A DNA stretch of 64,000 bases, taken from the NCBI RefSeq assembly GCF_014199525.1, contig NZ_JACHNU010000008.1, forward strand, positions 124,001-188,000, written 5' to 3'. The notes beneath the pieces were generated by a model that ran no database searches, was not told the DNA's origin, and was given only the letters and a program-made list of their open reading frames with translations. How positions within the stretch are numbered: position 1 is the stretch's first letter; the number at the start of each line of letters is the position of its first letter. The translations under genes and the position numbers were made by a program. Origin of the DNA: Conexibacter arvalis. GTDB lineage: Bacteria > Actinomycetota > Thermoleophilia > Solirubrobacterales > Solirubrobacteraceae. Shown in pieces: positions 25,412-33,875 of this stretch.

Positions 25412-26727
25412 GCGAGCTCGCTCGCCGGCAGCATCCCGGCGCCGGCGCGGCCGGGGACGGCCAGCTCGCGGGCGACGACGCGCTCGATCGCCTCGACCAC
25501 CTTGGGTGCGAACTGGCGGCCGGCGTGGGCGCGCAGCTCGTCGAGGGCCGACTCGGGCGAGCGGGCTTCGCGGTAGGAGCGGTCGGTCGTCATCGCGTTG
25601 AAGGCGTCGCAGGCGGCGACGACGGTCGCCTCGCGCGGGATCCTCTCCTCGGCCAGGCCGTCGGGATAGCCGCCGCCGTCCCAGCGCTCGTGCGACGCCC
25701 GCACGATCCTTCCGATGTCGGCGAGCGGGCCGCCGACGCGGTCGAGCATCCGCTGCCCCTCGATCGTGTGCGTCTTCATCAGCTCCCACTCCCTCTCGTC
25801 GAGCGGGCCCGGTCTGTTGATGATCTCGGTCGGGATGACGATCTTGCCGATGTCGTGGAGCAGCGCGGCGAGCTCGACGTTGTGCCGCTCGCGCGTGTCG
25901 AGGCCGAGCTCGTCGGCGACCTCCAGCGACAGCGCGACGACGCCGCGCGTGTGGTCGCCGCCGGTGTACTCGTCGGCGTCCTCGAGCAGGTCGCCGAGCA
26001 GCATCGCGATGCCGCGGTAGGCGCCGCCCAGCTCCAGCGCCTGCTCCAGCCGCTCGTTGCGCTCGCGCGCGAAGACGGTCAACAGCAGCGCCAGGGGGAG
26101 CACGAGCAGGAAGGCGTAGGGGCGGTCGACCGACGCCATCGCCGCCAGCACGCCGGCCGGGGTCAGCAGCGCGTCGACCAGCCATACCCACTCCAGCGCG
26201 CGCAGCTGGTCGCGCAGCGGGATGTCGAGCGCCAGCCGCGAGCGGATCGCCGAGACGACCAGCTCGATCCCGAACTGCGCGGCCAGCGCCGGGACGAGCC
26301 AGATCCAGTCGCCGCCGGTCGGGTCGACCGCGCCGGCCGCCAGCAGCACGAGCGCCGGGCCGACGGCATGCCAGGCGTCGCCGGGCAGCATCAGCGCGCG
26401 CGCCGGGTGGAGCTTGCCGCGCGCGTAGTCGGGGAGATTGCCGGCGAACATGCCGAGCAGCACCAGCAGCGGCACGTACTCGGTCGGCAGCGTGTACAGC
26501 ATCGTCACGAAGACGAGCTGCGTCGGGACCGTGTGGCCGGCTCCGGCGTAGAAGCGGACGTGGGAGAGCGCCCCGTAGGCGACGACGAGCACGATCGCCG
26601 GGCCGAGCTGGAGCTCGCGCCCGGAGTCGAGCAGCAGCGCGATCGCCGCGGCGGCGAGCAGGAACGGCAGGCCGAGCGTCAGCTCGGCGCGGATCTCGTG
26701 CTTGGACGGCGGCGCCGCGCGTCTCAT
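25354..26727 (-). CDS. Membrane HD-GYP domain protein
   Basis: Probable cyclic-di-GMP (or related dinucleotide) phosphodiesterase of 457 residues. About eight hydrophobic N-terminal segments form a MASE-like sensor to residue 220. The HD-GYP domain then has GDHTRGVVALSLEVADEL, the HD pair in LLHDIGKIVIP, HTIEGQRML, and SHERWDGGGYPDGL carrying the GYP motif. I chose ATG 26727 because GAGAGG lies eight bases upstream, not the GTG at 26736. The Ser/Ala-rich C-terminal tail is read from DNA that also encodes, antisense, the end of the EAL-HDOD gene. Confidence 0.9.
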   Translation of the reverse strand: MRRAAPPSKHEIRAELTLGLPFLLAAAAIALLLDSGRELQLGPAIVLVVAYGALSHVRFYAGAGHTVPTQLVFVTMLYTLPTEYVPLLVLLGMFAGNLPDYARGKLHPARALMLPGDAWHAVGPALVLLAAGAVDPTGGDWIWLVPALAAQFGIELVVSAIRSRLALDIPLRDQLRALEWVWLVDALLTPAGVLAAMASVDRPYAFLLVLPLALLLTVFARERNERLEQALELGGAYRGIAMLLGDLLEDADEYTGGDHTRGVVALSLEVADELGLDTRERHNVELAALLHDIGKIVIPTEIINRPGPLDEREWELMKTHTIEGQRMLDRVGGPLADIGRIVRASHERWDGGGYPDGLAEERIPREATVVAACDAFNAMTTDRSYREARSPESALDELRAHAGRQFAPKVVEAIERVVARELAVPGRAGAGMLPASELAQSGLDAGASSPSSTPSLS

Positions 26728-26903
26728 GCGCCGCACCTCTCCCGCCGCCGCACGGCAGCCCGCAGCACCGCGCGCTGGCGCGCGCGCTCGGTCGTGACGC
26801 CGATCGAGAGCGGTCTCCGTGACATGTGCTCAGCCACAGGGATCGGCGAGAGCGGCGCACTCCTTGAGCGGTGGGCGGCGAACGGCGCGGCGACGCCGGT
26901 TCG

Positions 26904-27602
26904 TCACCGCAGGCGCTCGTCGACGGCGAGGCCGGTCCGGCCGCGGCCGCGATCGCCCGGGGCGCGCGGCAGCAGCCGCAGTTCGCGCGCGAAGCTCTGC
27001 GCCGCGGCGAGGTAGACCGCCTGCCGGACCGAGACGCGCAGCGCGACGGCGACACGGCGGCCGTCGGCGCCCTCGGCGCCGGCGGACGCCTCCTCGACCG
27101 CGGCGGGAGCGGCCGACAGCACCTCGACGTCCTCCAGCGCGAGCACCGTCGCGCCGACGCGCGTGCCATCGCCGTCGCGCGTGACGAGCACGTCGACGCG
27201 TGCGCCGGCGACGACCGCGTCCGGGTCGCCGTGCGCGACGAGGTCGGCGACCCGCTCGCCGGGACCGACCGGCAGGCCGGCGGCGGCGCCCGGTGCGCGC
27301 AGCGCCGCGCGCGTCACGTACGTGCCCGCCGGCAGCGCCACGGCGGCGCGCGCCTCCCGCAGCGCGGCCGCCGAGACGAGCGCGTCGGGCGGCGCCCACC
27401 GCGTCGGCAGCGTGCGCAGCACCGGGCGGGCGTCGGCGAGCGGGTCGCCGGCCGCGACCGGCGCGCTCGTCACGAGCACCGTTCGCAGCGGACCGAGCGC
27501 CTCCTCCAGCGCCGCCTCGCGACGGCTCACGCTCGACGCCGCGAGGCCGCCGAGCAGGAGCGCCAGCGCGAGCAGCAGCAGCGCGCGACGGCGGCGGCTC
27601 AT
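26904..27602 (-). CDS. SAF-domain protein, CpaB/RcpC-like pilus assembly factor
   Basis: Exported or membrane-anchored protein of 232 residues. An N-terminal helix (RALLLLALALLLGGLAASSVS) is followed by a SAF domain: VLVTSAPVAAGDPLADARPVLRTLPTRWAPPDALV, then ALPAGTYVTRAAL and PVGPGERVADLVAHGDPDAVVAGARVDVLVT. This order matches CpaB/RcpC proteins of Flp pili. The ATG overlaps the stop of the kinase gene, so it is the third gene of a regulator-kinase-CpaB operon, separate from but near tadABC. FlgA-type SAF proteins are the alternative, but no flagellar genes are present. Confidence 0.68.
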   Translation of the reverse strand: MSRRRRALLLLALALLLGGLAASSVSRREAALEEALGPLRTVLVTSAPVAAGDPLADARPVLRTLPTRWAPPDALVSAAALREARAAVALPAGTYVTRAALRAPGAAAGLPVGPGERVADLVAHGDPDAVVAGARVDVLVTRDGDGTRVGATVLALEDVEVLSAAPAAVEEASAGAEGADGRRVAVALRVSVRQAVYLAAAQSFARELRLLPRAPGDRGRGRTGLAVDERLR

Positions 27603-28318
27603 CCGGCCGTCGGCAGCTCGAGCACGAGCCGGGCGCCGCGCTCGCTCGGCGCGGCGGCGAGCCGACCGCGATGGCGGGCCGCGACGTCTGCGGCGATCGC
27701 GAGCCCGCGGCCGCGCGCGCCGCGGCCCGCGCGGGGGCGGCGGACCAGCTCGGCGACCGGCGCCGGCAGGCCCGGGCCGTCGTCGAGCACCTCGATCCGG
27801 ACGGTGTGGAGCCCGGCGCGGGCGCGCAGCACGACCTCCCCGCCCTCGCGACCGTGCTCGATCGCGTTCGCGACGAGGTTGCCGCACGCCTGCGCGAGCC
27901 GGATCCGGTCGCCGAGGACCCGCGCCGAGCCGACCGGCGGCTCGACGCGCAGGCGGACGCCGTGCTCGCGGGCCGCCGGCCGCCACGCCTCGGCGACGTC
28001 GACCAGCAGGACGCCGGCGTCGAAGGCGCAGACGCGATCCTGCGCACGGCCGCCGCTGCGCGCCGCCTGCAGGTCGTCGAGCGCGAGACGAGCGCGGCCG
28101 AGCTCCAGGTCGACCGCCTCCAGCGGGCCGCGCGCCGCCGCCGGGTCGTCGGCGTGAGCGGCGAAGCGCGCGGCCAGGCGAGCCGCCGTGAGCGGTCCGC
28201 GCAGCTCGTGGCAGGCGCGCGCGACCAGCTCCATCCGCCGCGCGAGCGCGACCCGCCAGCCGGCCGCCAGCGCCAGCGCGACCACCCAGCCGCCCGCCGC
28301 GATCGCCGCGGCGCTCAC
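27599..28318 (-). CDS. Sensor histidine kinase, short, single membrane anchor
   Basis: Compact kinase of 239 residues. One N-terminal hydrophobic helix (AIAAGGWVVALALAAGWRVAL) is followed directly by the HisKA helix with the phospho-accepting His in ACHELRGPLTAARLA. The ATPase domain has N-box ACGNLVANAIEHG, G1 box DDGPGLP and a G2-like stretch GARGRGLAIAADVAARH. There is no periplasmic sensor region, so it probably senses through another protein. The GTG start overlaps the response regulator stop, and its own stop overlaps the SAF-protein start, so the three are cotranslated. Confidence 0.85.
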   Translation of the reverse strand: MSAAAIAAGGWVVALALAAGWRVALARRMELVARACHELRGPLTAARLAARFAAHADDPAAARGPLEAVDLELGRARLALDDLQAARSGGRAQDRVCAFDAGVLLVDVAEAWRPAAREHGVRLRVEPPVGSARVLGDRIRLAQACGNLVANAIEHGREGGEVVLRARAGLHTVRIEVLDDGPGLPAPVAELVRRPRAGRGARGRGLAIAADVAARHRGRLAAAPSERGARLVLELPTAG

Positions 28319-29160
28319 GCCGCCTCCTCTCGCGTCGTCGTCGCCGCCGCGTCGTCCTCCGCGCCGCGATCGCCGCCTTCCTCCTCGCCTGCGGCGTCGT
28401 CGGCACGCTCGGACGACACGGGCGGCGCCGGATCCTCGACCGACTGCTCGACGACGCCGTCGAGCAGGCGATAGCCGACACCCCAGACGTTCACGACCCA
28501 GCGCTCCGACGGCGTCGACAGCTTCTGGCGCAGGCGGCAGGCGTGCGAGTCGAGCGTCCGCGTCGAGCCGAGGTGGCGATAGCCCCAGATGTTGCGCAGC
28601 AGCTCGTCCTTCGTGTAGACCCGCGTCGGGTCGCTGGCGAGCGTGCGCAGCAGCGCGAACTCCTTCTGCGACAGCGGCACGCGTCTGCCGTGCAGGTGCG
28701 CCGTGCGCCCGGCGGGGTCGACCTCCAGCGGCCCGACGCGCATCAGACCGCGCCGCGTCCGCTGCTCCGAGCGCCGCAGCAGCGCGCCGATGCGGGCACG
28801 CAATTCTGGGTAGGAGAACGGCTTCCCCAACATGTCATCGGCACCTCGTTCGATGGTGCGGATGCGGTTCAGCTCGCTGGCGCGGCCGCTGATCACGAGC
28901 AGCGGCAGGGCCGGGTCGATGCGGCTGGCGAGGCCGTCGGAGCTGCGCACCTCGTGCAGCAGCTCGAGGCCGTCGCGGTCGGGCAGCGAGAGGTCGAGCA
29001 GCACGAGGTCCGGGAAGCTCGTGCCGATCTCCGTCAGCGCCTCCTCGACGGTCGTCGCGCAGATCAGCTCGTAGCCGTCTGCAGCGAGGTTGTCGACGAG
29101 GAAGGAGCGCGTGTTGCGGTCGTCTTCGACGACCAGGATGGTTGAGCGAGCGTCGTTCAT
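28315..29160 (-). CDS. OmpR/PhoB-family response regulator with acidic C-terminal tail
   Basis: Response regulator of 281 residues. The receiver domain has ILVVEDDRNTRSFL, the phospho-acceptor in DLVLLDLSLPDRDG, the Ser of LLVISGRA and the Lys of MLGKPFSYPEL. The winged-helix domain reads VPLSQKEFALLRTLASDPTRVYTKDELLRNIWGY and TLDSHACRLRQKL, then VVNVWGVGYRLLD. About 45 extra residues after it form an acidic, probably disordered tail (EDPAPPVSSERADDAAGEEEGGD). The ATG at 29160 is preceded by AGGGG. It heads the operon with the kinase and CpaB-like genes. Confidence 0.9.
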   Translation of the reverse strand: MNDARSTILVVEDDRNTRSFLVDNLAADGYELICATTVEEALTEIGTSFPDLVLLDLSLPDRDGLELLHEVRSSDGLASRIDPALPLLVISGRASELNRIRTIERGADDMLGKPFSYPELRARIGALLRRSEQRTRRGLMRVGPLEVDPAGRTAHLHGRRVPLSQKEFALLRTLASDPTRVYTKDELLRNIWGYRHLGSTRTLDSHACRLRQKLSTPSERWVVNVWGVGYRLLDGVVEQSVEDPAPPVSSERADDAAGEEEGGDRGAEDDAAATTTREEAA

Positions 29161-29308
29161 GGCGCCCCTGAGCGCGCGAGCGGACATCCCTCGCCCCTCC
29201 CTGCGCGAAATCGCGTGCGACCGCGGCAGGCCCGCGCCCCGCTCTGTCCCGAGGCGGCGCCCGGCTCGTTCCACGGCTCGCCGCCGCCCTGCTCGTCCGC
29301 CGCCCCGC

Positions 29309-31057
29309 TCAGCCGCCGGCCGCGATCTCCAGCCGCGGGCGGGCGCGGCGCTCGAAGGCGATCGTCTGCGGGCAGGCCGGGCCGGAGGCGCTGACGGTGC
29401 AGGCGAGCGGCGCGACGGCGCCGCCCGGGGCGCGCACCACCGTCCCGGGCCGCGTCCAGACCGCCGCCGCCAGCGACTCGCCGCGGCGCAGCGGCTCGGT
29501 CGTCACCAGCATCCGCCCTCCGCCGGCACGGACCTCCCAGCGCGCGCGGCGGTAGTTCTTCCCGCGCAGCTTCCACCAGCCGCGGAGCCGCGCGTGCCTC
29601 CCGTCGCCGGCGACGCGCCGGAGCAGCAGCCGCGCCCGACCCCTCGGCGTGCGCAGCAGCCAGCCGGAGCCGATCGCGTCGCGCTGCGGACGCGTCGCGA
29701 GCAGCTCGCGCCAGCGGCCGCCGTCGTGGACCTTCACGCCCACGATCCCCTGCTGGTAGCGGCCGTCGGCCTGCGAGCGGCGGCCCGACAGCGCCCACCA
29801 CGTCCGCGACGCGCGGCCCTGCACGAGGCCCGAGCCGCGCGGCCGCAGGTCGGCGGTCAACCCGCCAACCAGGTCGGACGGGAGCCGGGCGCGGCGGCTC
29901 CCGCGCGGCCAGTGGTCGATCGCGTCCTGGAGCAGGAACAGCGTCAGGCCGTTGTACTGCGTCATCGACGCGTAGCCGTCCATCACCGACGGGCTCCACG
30001 CGCTCAGCAACCCCGGCACGACCGGGATCGTGCCGTCCGGCAGCAGTGGGTGCTCGCGCACGAGCCGGTCGAGCGCGCGCTCGGCGAAGGCGCGCCAGCG
30101 GCCGGCGGCGCGGCCGCCCGCCGACGCCCGCAGCGCGCCGAGGTCGGCGGCGGCCGCGAGCACCCACGACTACTCGGCGCTGCGGCCGATGTGGGTCAGC
30201 TGGCCGTCGGGCGCCATCAGCGCCAGCGCGTAGCGGCCGGCGTCGGCGCGCACCTTCCGCGCCGCCGGCCCGAAGGCGCCCGGCCAGGCGCGGTGGACCC
30301 GCTCGAGCAGCATCGTGCTGAAGAGGTGGTAGGCATGCGGCTGCCACGGCGGGTCCGACAGCGCGCGAGCGCGCAGGTTCAGCACGGCGCCCCTCCTCGC
30401 CCCCATCGCCCGCAGCCGCGGACCGGCGTGGCGCGGCATCAGCGACGAGACGATCCAGCGGACCTCCCGGCGCAGTGCCCTCAGATCGCTCGCGACGCTG
30501 CCCGGGACCCCCTCGATCACCGCCTCCGACAGCTCGGCGCCGGCTGCCGCGTAGACGAGCCGCCAGTTGTCGTACGCGGTCCGGGAGGTGAAGGCGTGGC
30601 CCTCGAACGGCGTGATCTCGGCGACCCACCGGCTCAGCGGCTGCTCGATCCGCGCCCACGCGCCGGCGGGCAGCCGGCCGGCCTGGCCGTCGCGCAGCAG
30701 CGCGGTCGCCGCCAGCAGATGGAACGGGTCGTTCTGGGCCGGCTTCGCCGTCGTCCCAAGGATCTGGGCGACCGCCGCGCTCGTCAGCTCCGCGTGGTCG
30801 GCGCCGCGCTGCGCCGTTCCCCGCAGCTGCGCGTGAGCGAGCATCAGCGTCCCGTAGTTGAAGTCGCCGTAGTCGGGCTCGAGCACGTCGCGCACGCGGC
30901 CGGCGTCGTCGGTCAGCCGCGACCACGCCTCCTCGACGCCGAGCGCGTAGGCCGAGATCCGCTCCGCGCTCCATCTGCTCGACGGCGCCGCCGTCGCGCC
31001 GGCGCACGGCAGCAGCACGGCCGCGAGGCAGATCAGGGCAGCGAAGGTTCTCCTCAT
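29309..31057 (-). pseudogene. Exported protein gene interrupted by an in-frame TAG
   Basis: A signal peptide (MRRTFAALICLAAVLLPCAGATAA) begins a long open frame that hits TAG at 30172-30170, right after HIGRSAE. The same frame then stays open for 287 codons without another stop, starting SWVLAAAADLGAL. The joined product would be 582 residues. A TAC-to-TAG change would restore AEYSWVLAA. The first part is rich in helices and aromatic pairs (EPDYGDFNYGTLML, FTSRTAYDNWRLVYAAAG), and the second looks like a beta-rich C-terminal region, reminiscent of polysaccharide-lyase-like alpha/alpha toroid proteins; that comparison is weak. A GTG nine bases after the stop could permit reinitiation. Confidence 0.7.
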
Positions 31058-31242
31058 GCAAGCGGCTCCGGGCGGGTGGGATCGCCCCGTCCCGGCGACC
31101 GCTCGGCGGGGCGTTCCCTCGGTTTCTCGTCCGGAGCCGCGGGGCTCCGTCCTCGAACTGCTTCAACGTTCCCCGCGGCCCGGGGAAGCGGAAACGCGCC
31201 ACAGGATGTCAGCTGGGCCCGCTCGCGGCGGGCCGACGGGCG

Positions 31243-31881
31243 CTACAGCAGCTCGACGCGGTCGCCGACGGCGACCGTGCCCGCGCGGGCGACCCAGCAG
31301 TTGAGTGCGAAGCGGCCGTCGAACTCGTCGTTGATCCGCCGCAGCACCTGCGGCGAGACGCCGAAGGTGTCGGGGTCGATCGTCGTCATCACGCAGCGCG
31401 TGCAGACCTTCTCGACGTCGATCACCGCCTCCCCGACCCGCAGGCTGCGCCCGGGCCACCCCCGCTCCGCGAGCCCCTCGACGCCGCCGATCACGATGTT
31501 CGGCCGCAGCCGGCGGCCGTCGACGCCGAGCGCCGCGACCGCGCCGTCGGTCGAGACCAGCAGCGTCGTGTCGTCGAAGCGGGCCGGGCCGTCGACCTCG
31601 ACGAGGCGTGCGGCGTCGTCGGCGACGACCTCGCGCACCGCCGTCAACGACGCCGGCGCGCTCCACGGCCGGCCGTCGACGAGCGCTTCGCCGCCCTCCC
31701 CGAGCGTCGCGCGGAGGCCGAGCAGGCGATGCCGTGTGCGGGCGGTGACGAGCCGGTCGTCGCCGTCGCGGACCTGGACGCGCCGGTCGCCGGGGATCCC
31801 GTCGACGGTCAGCTCGGCGCGCTCGAGCCGCTGACCGGCGAGCGACTTGACCGGGTAGACCCACAGCTCGGCGACGTGCAT
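31243..31881 (-). CDS. MOSC domain-containing protein
   Basis: Predicted molybdenum-cofactor-dependent or sulfur-carrier protein of 212 residues. The N-terminal MOSC beta-barrel domain is shown by LWVYPVKSLAGQRLERAELTVDGIPGDRRVQVRD. The MOSC domain proper contains RLRPNIVIGG and the conserved Cys in EKVCTRCVMTTIDPDTF, typical of the YcbX/mARC-like group. I chose ATG 31881 since GAGG lies nine bases upstream; an ATG nine bases earlier abuts the GAGG. It stands alone, divergent from the hypothetical gene at 31980. Confidence 0.85.
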   Translation of the reverse strand: MHVAELWVYPVKSLAGQRLERAELTVDGIPGDRRVQVRDGDDRLVTARTRHRLLGLRATLGEGGEALVDGRPWSAPASLTAVREVVADDAARLVEVDGPARFDDTTLLVSTDGAVAALGVDGRRLRPNIVIGGVEGLAERGWPGRSLRVGEAVIDVEKVCTRCVMTTIDPDTFGVSPQVLRRINDEFDGRFALNCWVARAGTVAVGDRVELL

Positions 31882-31979
31882 CGCGCCCATCCTCGCAGCT
31901 CCGGCGCGCCGACGGACCGGGACGAGGAGCCAGCTGCAAGTTCGCATGCAGACGTGCCAGGTCGGAAGGAGTCCTGCAT

Positions 31980-32504
31980 ATGATGCCGACGCCGCACGGG
32001 CCGCGGTCATGCCGCCCCGCACCGACCCGGCGATCACGGATGACCCAACGAGGAAACTACAGCTCCGGCGACGACTTCGTACTCGAGTACGGGGAGCTTC
32101 GCTTCACCTTCAACGAACGCGACTTCGGCGAGCGCTGCGAGCAGGCCGCCCGCAAGCTCGGGTTCGTCTCCGGCCCACTCGAGTTCGGCGAGGCCGAGGA
32201 TCTCGTCAACCTCGTCGTCAACGGCGAGGTCACCGACCCGGCCTCGGCGCTGGGCGAGCACGTCAACGACTGCTGGCCCGAGCTGGTCGGCCCCTCGGAG
32301 CGCTCGCTCGTCCACTGGCTGCGCCGCCTGATCTTCCGCAGCGCCTGGCTCGACCAGCGCGTGAAGGAGGGGGAGCTCGACGTCGCCTTCGACGACGAGA
32401 GCCACACCTTCTCCTACGTCCAGCCCGATCGCGGCAACGAGCCGATCGAGCTGGCGCCCGAGCCCTCCTGGGGCCGGGTCGCGTACATGCCGCGCTCGCT
32501 GTAG
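31980..32504 (+). CDS. Conserved-looking hypothetical protein
   Basis: I do not recognise this family. The body from MTQRGNYSSGDDFVLEYGELRFTFNERDFG onward is acidic, with Trp- and Phe-containing segments (NDCWPELVGPSERSLVHWLRRLIFRSAWLDQRV) and no signal peptide or membrane helix, so it is probably soluble. AAGGAG eight bases before the ATG at 31980 supports that start (174 residues). The first 20 residues are Pro/Arg-rich and unlike the rest, so the ATG at 32040 (154 residues) remains possible. It is divergent from the MOSC gene and convergent with rho. Confidence 0.6.
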   Translation: MMPTPHGPRSCRPAPTRRSRMTQRGNYSSGDDFVLEYGELRFTFNERDFGERCEQAARKLGFVSGPLEFGEAEDLVNLVVNGEVTDPASALGEHVNDCWPELVGPSERSLVHWLRRLIFRSAWLDQRVKEGELDVAFDDESHTFSYVQPDRGNEPIELAPEPSWGRVAYMPRSL

Positions 32505-32559
32505 ACGGCGATGCCGGGCCGGCGCCCGCGATGAGCGCCGGCCGGCTTGTCGGCTGCGG

Positions 32560-33795
32560 CTAGCGGACCTCGGCGCGGACGGCGGCGATCGCCTTCGCGC
32601 CGGACTCGCCGATCAGCAGCTCCGGGCGGAGCGTGCCGCTGGCGAGCAGGTCGAGCGCCGGGAAGCGGCCGGAGGCGGCCAGCTCGGCGTCGAGCGTGAC
32701 GACGGTCGTCTCGCCGCCGAGCTGCTCCTCGGCCGTCGCGATGACGGTCAGCGAGCCTCTCTCGGCGAGGTTGCGGGCGGCGGCGAGCGCCTTGCGCGCC
32801 GCGGCCGGGTGGACGCCGTCGAGCGAGTCGACGAGCACGACGGCGTCGCCGCCGCGCGCGGCGATCCGCTTCGCGTTGTCGATCGCGCGATCGAGCGCCT
32901 GCGACTGGGCGTCGGCCGAGGCGGCGAGCGACAGCGCCGCGGCGACCTCGACCGGACCGCTCTTCCACTCGCCGATCTCCTCGGGACGGGCGCCCGTGAG
33001 CACGACCGTGGTCTCGACCCCGTCGATCTGCGCGAGGTGGCCGGCGATGCGGCGCAGCGCCTCGGTCTTGCCGGCGCGCGGGCCGCCGACGATCGACACG
33101 CGCGAGCCGCGGCCGAACGGGGTCAGCCACTCGATCGCCTTGACGGTCGCGTCGTCCTCCGCGCCGAGCGCGAACCGCTCGTTCGGGAAGACGGCGTCGA
33201 GGTCGTCGAACTTCGCGCCGTCGGAGCCGGCCTCGTCGGCGGGCTTGCCGTTGATCGTGTCGACGCGGACGAGCGACGGGTAGCGCTCCGAGCGCCGCGG
33301 GGCGCGGACCGGGCCGCTGACCTTGTCCCCGTCGACCAGCTCGCAGCGGCGGACCTGCGCGGCCGAGACGTAGACGTCGCCGTCGGAGGCGTCCGGCCCG
33401 TTCAGGCGCACGAAGCCCGAGCCGTTGCCGAGCAGCTCGACGACGCCGGTGACGACCTCGCCCTCCTTCGGCCCCTTGTCCTTGCCGTTCTCCTCCCTGC
33501 CGCCGCGCGGCTCGCGCTCGCGACGCTCAGGGCGCTCCTCACCCTGCGACTCGTCGCGGTCGCGGTCGCGGTCGCGGTTGCGGTTGCGTCCGCCGCGGCG
33601 CCGCTTCGGACGCTCGCCGTCGCCGCCGTTGCCGCCCGCGGCGGCGTCGGAGCCGCCGCCCTGACGTTCGACGATCGCGTCGATCAGGTCCTCCTTGCGC
33701 AGACGGCGGAAGCCGTCGATGCCGAGCTCGCCGGCGATCGCGTGGAGATCGGCAAGCGGGCTGTCCGCGAGCGCGGAGCGTTCGAGCACTGACAA
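32560..33795 (-). CDS. rho: Rho-like transcription termination factor, divergent ATPase
   Basis: RNA-dependent helicase family, 411 residues. Rho_N-like helices at 11-45 are followed by an Arg/Asp/Gly-rich linker (50-110), the RNA-binding cold-shock-like domain (VVTGVVELLGNGSGFVRLNGP, DVYVSAAQVRRCELVDGDKVSGPVR, RSERYPSLVRV) and the ATPase core. Walker A is GGPRAGKTE (237-245) and the Walker B region is VVLVDSLDG. The canonical DERPEE is here GARPEE (A269 replaces the catalytic Glu), the R-loop segment is about 13 residues short and SGTR is SGTL. The start is TTG at 33795, with AGGAGG eight bases upstream. It may be a reduced or specialised Rho. Confidence 0.82.
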   Translation of the reverse strand: MSVLERSALADSPLADLHAIAGELGIDGFRRLRKEDLIDAIVERQGGGSDAAAGGNGGDGERPKRRRGGRNRNRDRDRDRDESQGEERPERREREPRGGREENGKDKGPKEGEVVTGVVELLGNGSGFVRLNGPDASDGDVYVSAAQVRRCELVDGDKVSGPVRAPRRSERYPSLVRVDTINGKPADEAGSDGAKFDDLDAVFPNERFALGAEDDATVKAIEWLTPFGRGSRVSIVGGPRAGKTEALRRIAGHLAQIDGVETTVVLTGARPEEIGEWKSGPVEVAAALSLAASADAQSQALDRAIDNAKRIAARGGDAVVLVDSLDGVHPAAARKALAAARNLAERGSLTVIATAEEQLGGETTVVTLDAELAASGRFPALDLLASGTLRPELLIGESGAKAIAAVRAEVR

Positions 33796-33875
33796 GGGAT
33801 GGTCCTCCTGGGGATGGATGATCGGTTGGCTCCGGCCGCGTTGGGACAGCGGCCGGCGATGCTGAACGCGGAAGG

